DNA from: Rheum nobile
Lineage: Eukaryota > Streptophyta > Magnoliopsida > Caryophyllales > Polygonaceae
DNA length: 64,000 bases
Assembly: GCA_027886185.1 (NCBI GenBank)
Contig: WOAB01000056.1
Location: 9,920,001 to 9,984,000, forward strand
Direction of reading: 5' to 3'
The translations under genes were made by a program, and so were the position numbers. Below are positions 11,513 to 21,546 of this stretch, in pieces. The notes below the pieces were generated by a model. That model ran no database searches, was not told the DNA's origin, and worked only from the letters and a program-made list of their open reading frames with translations. How positions within the stretch are numbered: the stretch's first letter is position 1; every line of letters begins with the position of its first letter.

Positions 11513-13207
11513 TCATTGCAACGTGGAATGATCGTTCTCCTTAGTTTCAAGATACTCTTCATCGGACGACGACGCAGGAGGGCTAGGAGTGTAAGGTAGA
11601 AAGGGTGATCCCAGATAGTTCCCTAGAGGTCCAAGATCTGCACCCAAGTAAAAGAAAAACTCATAAGATCACTCGATCATTAAAAAGAAATATAAGATTC
11701 GAGGTGAATTTAGATGTAAGAGATCATCATAGAAAGTTGTTTGATCATTTAAAATTGCCAGTTTTTGCTTCAAAACAGGGAGTTCATTAAAATTGATTGA
11801 TCATAGAAACTTGAGGAGCTAAAGCTCTAGGATTTGACTCCACGTACTGACCTGCTAAGTTTGTTGAATCAGAAATGAGATCGGTAAGGCCCAAGATCCG
11901 AGGAATGCTAATCAAATGTCTGAGTTTTGCTCTAGGATGCCCAGAAGCTCCAGCAGAGGGATGTTGTGATCCAGCTGAACTAGACGCCTCAGACTCGTAA
12001 GCAGCATCAAATGCTGTCGTACCACCGCAAGGAGTAATTGGCATCAAGTTGGCTGCACAGTAAATGAGCGTTACATGTTAACATACACATAAAATGGATT
12101 CTTACAACTAGAGAAGAAAAAGAATGTGCTAACATCCACTAAAAGGGGTTACAAAGACTATGGTGAAGCCACAGGGCGACAAAGACTTGCATAATCCTCC
12201 TAAACAATGCTGATTCCAAACAAATCCTGGAAAAGTCGTCGTGTATTACACTTGAAATTAGTAGAAAAATCAATCACTGGAAGACATCAAACTCAATCCA
12301 CCATCTTAATAAGTTCGTTTTAAAAAAGGTAGATCTCCAAGGTAGTAGCAGTTTGATTAGATGTATATACAAATTCATTGCACTACCTTCTAATATCATA
12401 GACAAGAAGAACTTACCAGGCTCAGATGTCACTTGACCTTTAGGATGGGCAGGATCTTTCATCATCTCATATTGTTGCTTAAGCAAGCTGTTGAATGTAT
12501 TGATCTGGTCTATCAATTTCAGGCTTATGTAGTAGTTCTTAAAAAATTCAGCATTTTGTTCCTCCAACTTCTTCCACACTGATCATAAAGCAGAATAAAC
12601 CAGAACTATCAAGCCAGCTCCATAAGATCAGAAGAGTGTTCAGATGAACTAATATATTTATGCTTCATACATCTTTCTTAGACTGGAAACGGGTGGGAGC
12701 AAATTCAAGGACATATAACCATCATTGAACATACTATTTCATTATGTTCTCATTCCACTGAAGGCCCTGCCTAGATAATAGCACATTATTAATAATCGAA
12801 TAGTTATTCACTTATAAAGCTTGAAGTAACTATGAACTTGAAACCCTACCAAGGGTTGTAAACCGAGGATCAATCCTATCCCGGTTCTGGAGGGTCTGAA
12901 CCACCATATATTGGTTCATGAATGACTTCAGACATTGTTCTATGAGACTCTGTACCTGCAGCAGCCACATGACAGTATTACCGGATTTGTTGGGCAATTC
13001 ATGACAACAGAAACCGAACTAGACACGGATATTGTGCCACAAACTCAACAGATATAAACAAAGTGATTATCTTACAATTTTTATATCCTCTTTTAAAATC
13101 CTCTTTTCATTGCTGGAAGCAGAAGCTGGGCCTGTGTCTTGATCAGAAGGTACTTCACTGGTGTTCTTACTCTCTTGCTCACTCTGAGACTCATCGGACA
13201 CTTGCAT
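11513..13207 (-). CDS. Plant protein 1589 of unknown function (A_thal_3526 family), five coding exons
   Basis: Coding exons on the minus strand: 13207-13076, 12955-12850, 12578-12417, 12052-11852, 11637-11513. All introns are GT-AG, phases agree, and the join gives 242 codons including TGA (241 residues). Residues about 41-97, built from exons 1-3, match the family's signature: IKIVQSLIEQCLKSFMNQ, then FTTLVWKKLEEQN, then an aromatic FFKNYY helix and LLKQQYEMMK. The rest is Ser/Pro-rich and probably disordered; exon 4 holds a glycine/serine stretch and exon 5 ends in an acidic tail. The Met at 13205-13207 is the first in the open exon. The exon continues upstream to an acceptor at 13241, so a noncoding 5' exon is likely. 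Function is not known for the family. Confidence 0.85.
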
Positions 13208-13832
13208 TGATAAGTGAATTCCAGATACCTGTTTGGACTCCTGCACAGCATCGTATTTGTTTGCAATTCATGGAAAGAGAAACAAAGATAAACGAAAGAT
13301 AAACCAGACTAAACTGATGTTGCAGGCATGTTGACAAGAAGTCAGATACATATATGCAGAGAAGGCACACAAACAAATCCATGATCGTATCAAGTTAATA
13401 GGCAATCGGCATAATTAACATGGTGAATTAAGGGACATTTATCTTCCCCAATTCCGAACAAACATACATGTCTGAAAACATTCCTTGAACTAGAAACTGC
13501 AATATCTCAAAAAATGATGATGCGTGAAAAATATAACTGAATATTAAAATATTCTGATACATCCACTGAAAAATGTTGGTATGCTTATATGTATTCACAT
13601 TCAATTCATGTCTTTTAGAACTGATAATTTGAAGGGTAAAAAACAAGATAATAAGGAAATGAGAAGCCCTGATGCAAGAACCTTCGGCTGCGAGAGCTTC
13701 ATTTCAGAAGAGGCTGACACGGAATTCTGTAATTCAAAGGCAGAATATCAGTTCCATAAGAATCATTACAATCCGTTAAAAGCTTCTCTGCTCAAACAAT
13801 CATCAATACATAACTGTTCTTGCTTTAATAAT

Positions 13833-14281
13833 GAGGTTCTTGGAAAGTTCTTCCTTATTCCAAAATTTAAAAACTGGAATCCATTCATCTCAGATTTCAA
13901 TTCTCCCAACTGAACTCAGCACTGCCCTAGAAGATGAATTTCATCAAGATCGTACAGAAGACACAGTCATTATAGGGATTCACGCTTGAAGAACTATAAA
14001 AATTGCAAAATGTAAATTCAAGAGAGCACTAAACAGTACTGACCGGTTAACTATGGAAGTTTTACTATCGAGGTTCTTGGGAAGATCTTCACTATTCCAA
14101 ACTTAAAAACTGTAATCCGTTCACCTCAGATTTCAATTTTCCTAACTGAATTCAGCATTGTCAGATGATTTTCATCAAGATCGTACAAAACACACAGTCA
14201 TTATAGGATTCACGCTTGAAAAACCATGTAAATTGCGAAATGTAAAGTCAAGAGAACGCCAAATCGCACTTACCGGCTAAC
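13833..14281 (-). repeat. Tandem duplication in 5' UTR/intron 1 of the 1589 gene, with duplicated splice donor
   Basis: 13833-14051 and 14070-14281 are about 85-90% alike (GAGGTTCTTGG, TCAGATTTCAAT, TTTCATCAAGATCGTACA, ACACAGTCATTATAGG, TTCACGCTTGAA). Each unit ends with a minus-strand exon-donor-like edge: CCG|GTAAGTG at 14274 in the outer copy and CCG|GTCAGTA near 14044 in the inner copy. The outer donor is the better match to consensus and probably ends the noncoding first exon; it would be spliced to the acceptor at 13241. Confidence 0.75.
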
Positions 14282-14901
14282 AACGTAACTGCGGAAATGT
14301 GCAACTCGGAAACTCGCCCTCTTTCTGCAAGAGTAAGAATACTTGTCTCTCTTTCGACCAAAAAAAAAAAGAATACTTGTCTCTCTCGCTATCTTTCTGT
14401 GATTACGTAAATGGAGGATGCGAATTAAAAGAAATCATAAACGGAGGATGCGGATTTTGAAGGGATTCGTCGCTCTTCAGTTCAAGTGTTACGATGGAGT
14501 TGAGAGAGAAAAAAGGAGGGAAGGAGGGAGGGAGAATGTGGGCCAGCGTAGAAAACGTGACGAGAAAGTCTTTTATTTTCCCTGAATACTTGAACCGCCC
14601 TTTACACTTTCACATTTTCAGACTTTACTAGGTTGAATGCGAAGCACCGTAAAATGAAATCCCCAGATTATAATATCGATTATTATAGAAGAAAAAACAT
14701 GTTCTGAATATATATATAGTTGTAAACATAAATATAAATAAAAAATGTGTCTAAATAAATTTTTATTATAATTATGTTTAAATATAGATGGAAATTGTGT
14801 TTTGAAGAAATCAAATCCCTTTTCAAGAAGTGTTAGCCTCTTATATTGATTTGAATTGTATGTTATTGAAGGACACCCATTAGGAGAATTGCAGTTTCTC
14901 G

Positions 14902-15372
14902 TAGGGCTGTGCAGATTCGGATCGGACTGGAAAAATGGATCGGATCGGACTGAAAATATCTGGACTGGACCAGGGAATTACGGTCCGGTCCACATGTTTT
15001 TAAAATTCCGATTCCGGTTCAAACCCGACCAGTTTTCGGTCCGGATCGGATAGACCGATTTTTTATTATTTTTAATTTAATTTTATATATTAATATCTAA
15101 TAACACTATTAAAAATTAGTTTTTTCTATAAACATAAATAAATAACAAAATATATTGTCTAATATTATACACAATTGTTATAAAAATAAAAAAATAATTA
15201 ATTTTTTATTTATATAAAACTAAAAACTAAAAGAATATGTTTACCGGTCTAATCCGGTCCAAGACCGGACCGGACCGAAATCGGATCGGACCGAATTATA
15301 CCGGTCCGGTCCGATCTCCGGTCCAAGAATTATAAAAATTCCGGTCCGATTTAGACCGGATGCACAGCCCTA
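14902..15372. mobile_element. hAT-type MITE
   Basis: 471 bp with perfect 12-bp terminal inverted repeats TAGGGCTGTGCA/TGCACAGCCCTA and an exact 8-bp target duplication GTTTCTCG on both sides (14894-14901 and 15373-15380). TAGGG ends plus an 8-bp duplication are the hAT signature. The subterminal parts are full of GGTCCGGTCC and CGGATCGGAC variants in opposite orientations, and the core is AT-rich. No transposase is encoded, so it would depend on a hAT transposase supplied elsewhere. Confidence 0.93.
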
Positions 15373-16147
15373 GTTTCTCGTCATCTACAATTATCATATT
15401 ATCGTGAATGCAATTGTAATAACATTTAAAAGCATAAGAATTGCCTTAACGGAAGTTCTTTTTTTATTGTATTTTTAGAAAACATTATGTAGTTAAGTGC
15501 CATGACATAATGTTAGCCAACACCTCTCCATTTGTTAAGACTATGCTTTTCAATGCCAGACTAATTGTATAGAATTCATAGTTCTTTTGAAACAGAAATA
15601 AATAGGGAGAGAACATATAAAAAGTTTAAGTACCATCGTCAAAATTTGGCCCATTCTTTCTTTCAAAGGCACGATATAAGAATCTTGTGCTGGATGAAGG
15701 GTTTGGACCAATTCAACCATCGAGTAGTAAGATACAATGTTCATGCACATACTATTTAAACTCTAGATAGACAATTTAGTGGATGCTCTTTTGGGATATG
15801 TATCTATAGTATTATTTTGTCAGCATACTATTGAACTTCCATTGAATTATTGAACGTAGCCTAAGGAATATAAATGCCTCCATAAACCACAAAACTAATA
15901 AAAAAGTTTAACCAATCTAATTGATCATAAATAAAAAGGACTATCCTGTTGGAAGCAACACGAGCTCGTCACTTGCTACCTCTAACGACTAGCTACCACA
16001 GCAGAAGTCATTTGCAAAATTGTTAATAGATCAGCATACTACAAGTAACTTGTAAAATATTAGTTCAGAGATTGATTCAAGAAAGCAAAGTAAGCAGAAG
16101 CAGCTTAATGACTAAATAGCATAACTTCATAATTTCGTATAAATACA

Positions 16148-17215
16148 ATTTTTTTTTAAAGAAGGTAAATCATTATATAAATCAGAAAGGAGATACAGCC
16201 TGCGCACACAGCATAATTACAAAAACACTACATTCCGCAGTGGTTAGAGTTAAAAGGAAACCTCCCCAAATAGAGAATCAGACCAAAAGGAGCCAAACAA
16301 ACAAGCTCAAGAGTGCAAGATCACAAAATATAAAGACGTCTAAGCCAAAGCATCATCTTGCTGTCAAACTTCTTCCAGTTGGCGAGAATTTCCTTGGTTA
16401 CTGTGTTAGTAACTCTGTCAAAAAGGGAGTTCACAGATACCTGAATACCTTTGAAGATGGCACTATTTCTGTTGCTCCAGATGCAATAAATAAAGGTGGT
16501 AATAGCCAGCTTACGAGTTTCAAATTCAGCACACTTGTATCCGGGGGTGAGGGCGAGGTCAGTAATGCACTGATAGATGCTGAAAGTGTTGTTTCCAGGA
16601 ACCCAATGCAGCCAGTAGAGAAGCTTGCGGAGGAAAAGAGAAACATACCTACAGTGGCTCCAGAAGTGCACATTTGATTCATTGTCATGCAAGCAAAGAG
16701 GGCACATTTCATCAGAGATAGGAGTTCACTTCTTCACACGGTCTTTAGTAGGGAGCCGTTCATTGAGCGCAAGCCAAGAGATGAAGGACGATTTAGGGAT
16801 GCGCAAACCTTTCCAGATAATTGGACTCCAGTTGACAAGATCACCTCTGGGCCGCAGAAGATCATCAGCAGCTATAGAGCTGAACTTGCCAAAAGGGAGA
16901 ATAAGCAAAGAGGCCAACTGTTGCGGCTGCCCATGAGAGAGCAAGTCATCTCTTATCCTAAGCAAAGATTTCCAGCTCCAACTATCAGTGACACTCACAT
17001 GGCAATCCCAAATAGAGGTGCCCAGTAAAAGCTTGTTAGCGCCCCAAAAGTACCAAATACTACTACTGGGAGTAACAATATCAAAGAGAATATAAACAAT
17101 AGAACAAGCAGACAAGCGTACATGGGACAGAAAAAATAGGACATGAAAACTCCTGATCCGATTTTGAAAAATGATCAGAATTTCACAAATTCCAGTCAAA
17201 TAGTTCAAAACTAAA
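16148..17215 (-). pseudogene. LINE 3' fragment with zf-RVT domain
   Basis: Minus-strand translation from 17208 to 16321 gives the zf-RVT domain found at the C-terminus of plant LINE reverse transcriptases: SFISWLALNERLPTKDRVKK, then after an in-frame TGA (near 16718-16720, where Trp is usual) ...DEMCPLCLHDNESNVHFWSHC, then a tail ending near 16321. A 3' UTR follows, ending in GATTTATATAATGATTTACC and a poly-A (poly-T on the plus strand near 16150-16158), the usual LINE end. The 5' end is truncated near 17215. Confidence 0.8.
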
Positions 17216-17383
17216 TCTGAAACCTAAATGACAAATCCGAGCAAAAAACGGTAGACAATGCACAAAAGGCTACAACGAGAACAAAATCCTAGTCTAAATG
17301 GCAAATCCGAGTAAAAAAAAACTAAATCTGAAAATTAGGATGATCGAGCACAAAACACTACACAAGATGCACACAAAGCTAAC

Positions 17384-17432
17384 CCTTGGATGCTTTTCCC
17401 TTTCCTTTCGAATCATTCTCTCCTTTCGCCAT
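17384..17432 (-). other. Possible orphan first coding exon
   Basis: On the minus strand an ATG at 17432 opens a short Lys/Gly-rich frame (MAKGENDSKGKGKASK) that meets a GT donor at 17383. Upstream there is a leader-like stretch with AAACCCTAAATTTCGAAG-like 5' UTR composition. The LINE lies in what would be the intron. No following exons were found downstream, so this may be the 5' end of a gene fragment. Lys/Gly-rich starts like this occur in parvulin-type prolyl isomerases among others; the identity is not established. Confidence 0.25.
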
Positions 17433-18004
17433 ATTCTTCGAAATTTAGGGCTTTGGAGCGATCTGTCTAGCGTTTGGAGGGATCGTTGTCGAAGATGAGT
17501 TTTTGTGAGTGTTTCAGGTGGAGTGCATGAGAAGATTGGGAAGGGTATTATCCGTGCATGAGAAGTGTATGATTTTTTGTATAATTACACCATTGCCACT
17601 CTAATTGAAGCACTTGCTTTATTTCCATCTTGCTTCAGTTGGCTGATGTGGCTCCATCCAAGCCTTCTATGCTCCACATCCAATGGCTAAGAAAATTCCG
17701 CACTTTATACAGTAGGGAGCCTCCATACAGGAACCACACTCATATAACATATATGGATTATTAGAAGTAAGTCGAGTGTATTCAACAAAAAAAGAAGCAA
17801 GCCTAACGCATATAACATTATGTTTACATGCCAAAACAATATTATCCTCGATCAATATAAAACAAAATTACATCATGACAATTTGTAACGTATTCCTAAT
17901 AAATGTCACGACACACGTGTAAAATACTAAAAATTCGCAAATTTAAGAGGCCAAAAATAGTATTATAAATTAAAAGAGCCTAAAAAACAAAATTAAAAGA
18001 ATAC

Positions 18005-18133
18005 GGATCTGTTTGAATTACGCAATATCTTGTATTATAATACTAAAATTGGTATTATAATGTCGTTTCTGATATTATAATGATAACTTTTGATATTATA
18101 ATATCAGATAATACGTAATTCAAACAAAGACCC
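18005..18133. mobile_element. Tourist-like MITE, copy in duplication 1
   Basis: 129 bp, strongly palindromic: GGATCTGTTTGAATTACG at one end and CGTAATTCAAACAAAGACCC at the other, flanked by TAC on both sides (18002-18004, 18134-18136). A 3-bp duplication and G-rich ends fit PIF/Harbinger-derived Tourist MITEs. The core repeats TATTATAAT. It was present before the segmental duplication, since copy 2 has it too. Confidence 0.65.
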
Positions 18134-18288
18134 TACATGTGTAACTTACAATGGGGTGGATGGAGTCGAGCACATGCCCTAAAGCCCCTCTTGTGTCAGT
18201 TACTCGCCACGCATCATAAGTATGGTCACTTTTTACTTAAACAGAGGAAAATTAAAATTAAAATTTTTAGATCAAGTTGACCTAATGT

Positions 18289-18495
18289 TTCCTCGCGAAG
18301 ACCTTCCTCGCGAAGACTCTCCTCGTCGTATCGCAGAGCTCGATCGTGCTTAGCTTTGTAGCGAGCCTCGGGGAGGACAAGACGCTTCCTTGGACATCTC
18401 TCTGGAGTAGCTGACTCTGTTGACTCAGTAGATTCCCCAGACGAAGAGCGCTGACGCTGTTTACTGGATGTACGGACCTGGTGTTTAAAGTTCAT
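18289..18495 (-). pseudogene. Antisense ORF of the Tat element, 3' end cut at the junction
   Basis: Minus-strand ATG at 18493-18495 opens a hydrophilic Ser/Glu/Arg-rich frame (MNFKHQVRTSSKQRQRSSSG ... YDEESLREEGLREE) that runs into the junction with host DNA at about 18288. Upstream on the same strand are an intron-like pyrimidine-rich stretch, a canonical donor CCAG|GTAACT at 18884/18883, a leader and a TATAAA near 19010-19015. Antisense ORFs near the 3' end are known from Tat-lineage elements; the product's function is not known. Confidence 0.45.
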
Positions 18496-18883
18496 TGCCC
18501 CCTCCGATGGAAAGATCCGACCCGAGCTTAACAAGAAGATAAAAGAGAAAACATCAGCCCCAATTAGAGGAACTAGGCCAAGGAATAGGAAGACCAAAGC
18601 AGGGAAAAAAAACGCCGCTTGCCTTAGAAAAACCCTAAGACGACCAGAGAAAAGAGACGAAAAGTTACACCCTAGAAACTCAGAAAGGGAAAACTTAGAA
18701 AGTACCTCAAAAATGGCAAGTCCACCACCGGAGAAAGGCTTGGGCCAGATCTGGGTCCCGACGACCGAAAAGGAGGGACCTTTGCCCTTAAAACGATACA
18801 ACCTCCGCACCCCCCTCGTTAACCCAGAACAAAAAAGAAGGCAAGAAAGAAGAAGTGGGAAGAGAGAAAGGAAAAAAAGTTAC

Positions 18884-19017
18884 CTGGTGAAGTGTAAAAA
18901 CCGCCGGAGATCCGAGATTGACAAGAATCAGCCACCGGAAAATCGCCGAAGGAAAAACAGTTTTGAGAGAAGATAAACGAAGTAGAAGGGAAACCCCAGA
19001 GGAAAACGGTTTATAAA
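18884..19017 (-). promoter_or_regulatory. Putative antisense promoter, leader exon and splice donor
   Basis: On the minus strand, CTTTATAAACC at about 19008-19018 is followed about 30 bp later by a leader without ATG and, at 18884/18883, by a consensus donor (CAG|GTAACT). The intron would end at an AG about 8 bp before the ATG at 18495. This is position and motif evidence only. Confidence 0.4.
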
Positions 19018-19278
19018 GGTTTACAGGTTAGTATGGCAGTTGAAGAGACATTTTAAAGAGCCACGTGGATCACCCCGGCTGAAGCACTTGGCAACCAGAA
19101 AAGTCCTCGCTGAATATTCAAATTTTGAATCCAAAAGAGTAGGCGGGATAAGAAGTCTACGAAACTGCCCCAACGTCTAAGACAAGAAAGCCTACGCATG
19201 GAAAACCCCGAAAAAGTTCCACAAACTCCCACGAACCAAGCTTTCGCTCATTCTTTGTGAAAAGCTTGGGGGGCTGGC

Positions 19279-20046
19279 TGTGGGAGGCAGATTTTCCCCC
19301 GCGTAAGAAGGTCCACGTATAGAACACCCACGCATGGGACGCTGAGACTACCAGAATTCTGTTATAGAGAGAGGGTGTGTCAGAGGAGAAGAAGTTTCCG
19401 TACCAGTTGAGGGATTCCTTCAATCGGCAGTCGACACTTGACAACACAAGAGTGGGCACCGATTCTTATAAATACCCTTGAGATCCTTGAGCAAGAGAGG
19501 ATTTTTTCGGGCAAAAAAGAGAGAGAAAGAGAATCTGAAAGCTCCGTTACTGTGCTGGGTTTTGAGGGTTTGAGCTCTGAGGTTTACAACCATTGAGTGA
19601 ATCCATCCACATCTTCTCCCTTTTCATCTCCTTTCTCTATCATTAAAACTCCCTAATTATGTCACTGACTTGGGCGTCGGAGGGTGTTCTCTCGGAGAAG
19701 CTCTCTCCGGGATTTGCAGGCCAACGTTGGAGTCCAACCGAGGAGAGGAGGTCGGACTGGTGATCCCAGGAGCTAGCCGGATAGAAGTGAAGTCGAAGCC
19801 AACAACGGGTTACAAGGTGGGGATTCTAGCACTCTCCGATGGTAAAGCAACCCATTTAGAAGGCTGGTCTGAGGAGAAGATCGGATCCCAGAAAAGCTCA
19901 ACTTAGTAACTCAGATCCCACGCGAAGATTACCAGAAGAAGCATAGATTGAGGATCTCCTCCGAATCAAACAAATCTCAAATACATCCGGGTTGGGGGTG
20001 TGTTGACCTCTAACTTCTTCACGAAGGGTTGAAATAGATTTCAACA
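19279..20046 (+). repeat. TatC LTR (single copy)
   Basis: Preceded by the polypurine tract AAAGCTTGGGGGGC (19261-19274), starting TGTGGGAGGCAG and ending TTTCAACA just before the PBS. The start could also be the TG at 19275. Length about 770 bp. TTATAAATA at 19466-19474 is the likely TATA box. No second LTR copy was found in the window. Confidence 0.65.
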
Positions 20047-20047
20047 T

Positions 20048-20064
20048 TGGCGCCGAACGTGGGG
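20048..20064 (+). promoter_or_regulatory. Primer binding site of TatC
   Basis: TGGCGCCGAACGTGGGG begins one base after the LTR end. TGGCGCCG is the usual start of PBS sequences in Tat and Athila elements, complementary to the 3' end of a tRNA other than initiator Met. The exact tRNA was not determined. Confidence 0.7.
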
Positions 20065-20107
20065 ACATCCTCGCGCAGCTAGGCTCGACGTAACAGAAAC
20101 AACAACT

Positions 20108-21417
20108 ATGAACAGAGATCCGTCGGTGGCAACTGAAGGGGAAATGTCTTCATCACAAGGAATGCCCCATGATAGTACGCGAGAGGTGTTGATAAATGAT
20201 GAAGAGTGGGAGCAATTCCGCATATTCCGAAAGTGGCAGGCCAGTCGAGAGTTCCCCGCACCAGAAGCAGCGCCAACACAGCGTCAAACCATGCGATCCC
20301 ACCTGGAACCATACGTCCCGCTAGATCCTCGCGAGGAGTATGGGGAGCATTACCAGGGAGACCGGGCCTCCATTACTCACGACCACCCGCAATATTCACC
20401 CTGGAGAGAGATGCACAGGGGGCGACACCTAGAGTACGAGCCTCAGTATTACCCAAGATACGTAGCTCCGGAGGTGCCACTGGCATTATTCGGATCCACG
20501 GCGTTCGCGGACCACATTCTCCTAGCGCCCCCGCCCACGGACTTTAAAATTCCCGCGTTTAAGGAGTACGCCGGAGATGAAGATCCCAAGGACCATCTGT
20601 CCAGGTATCAGTATCTAATGCTCGCGAGCAAAGCAGATGAAGCTACCATGTGCAAATGCTTTCCAAACACCTTGGCTGGGTCTGCCCTAACGTGGATGAT
20701 AAGTTTGCCCGCGAAGAGCATATGGGGGTTGCAGCAGCTCGCAAACTCCTTCATGGCTCACTTTGGGTGTTCTCGGAAGCTCAACATGCAGGAGGTTTTG
20801 AATGTCAGACAACGCGAAGGAGAGTCACTCGTCTCCTTCGTCAAACGGTCCACAACAGAGGCAGTCCAGGCCCACGATTTTGACGAAAAGGTGGCACGCA
20901 TGACATTCATTCAAGGACTCCGAAACGGGCCATTCAAACTCAGCGTCTGCAAGAAGCCACCCGCCTCATACACCAAGCTACTAGAGAAGGCTAACCAACA
21001 CATAGTGGCGGAAGAATTGGCACGCGGGAGTACAACGGTAGCTGCCCCCCCCCCCCCGCAAGCGGTGGAAGAAGGAATGAGCCCGCTAAAAGAGACACTG
21101 CTACGCGGGAACCGCGCCGACACCAGGTGAACAAGCAGAGAAAGGCCTCCGAGAAAGCCTTGATCGCTGTAGAGATGAACAGTAGGGAACAAACCGTTGC
21201 CTACTCGCAGAGGCCGCCCCCTTCACAAACCAACAGACCACCATCACCTCCCACCCGACCAGGAAGGAAATTCTGCGTTTATCATCAGTTGACTGCGCAT
21301 GATGAGCGGGAATGCCAGAGGCATGGACCCCCGCGAGGGAGGGTAATGTCAAGGATGGGGCCAACGCCACCTAGGCAAACGCCGAGACGACCCACATCCT
21401 ACCCGCCAATCGAATAG
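20108..21417 (+). pseudogene. TatC gag, frameshifted at a poly-C run
   Basis: The ATG at 20108 opens a frame with a retrotransposon gag domain near 20490-20990 (FKIPAFKEYAGDEDPKDHL, LTWMISLPAKSI, FMAHFG, ESLVSFVKR). A run of C at about 21046-21058 is followed by a frame that closes at 21123-21129. The +1-type alternative frame after the run reads on through a zinc-knuckle-like FCVYHQLTAHDERECQ (near 21270) to 21417. The continuity of the second frame back to the poly-C run points to slippage there. Gag would form the particle and bind RNA. Confidence 0.8.
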
Positions 21418-21546
21418 AACTTTCCCAGGCCAGATGGGCAAGTGGGGACCATTTCAGGAGGGCATGAGCCAAAAGGGCCCCAGTAAGAGAGAAACGAGGA
21501 GAATAGCCAACGCTCCCCCACCGGTCGGAAAACCTGTCATGAGCAT

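Larger units (their letters stand above)
15740..18288. repeat. Segmental duplication, copy 1 (with 1.5-kb retained segment)
   Basis: 15740-16188 and 17734-18288 together match 24674-25687 at high identity (long identical runs such as TCGTCACTTGCTACCTCTAA and ACTCATATAACATATATGG). Relative to copy 2 this copy holds 16189-17733 in addition. It carries a Tourist-like MITE (18005-18133) at the same place as in copy 2. The match ends at CCTAATGT (18281-18288), where the Tat piece begins. Confidence 0.9.

Noticed and set aside
13581..13913. 110-codon plus-strand frame in the 5' region of the 1589 gene
   Set aside because: Lies in the gene's first intron and a tandem duplication; no motif and the other unit does not keep the frame.
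18286..20046. A 1.76-kb Tat LTR starting at TGTTTCC
   Set aside because: A polypurine tract at 19261-19274 and an antisense gene-like unit to its left make an LTR start near 19279 more plausible.
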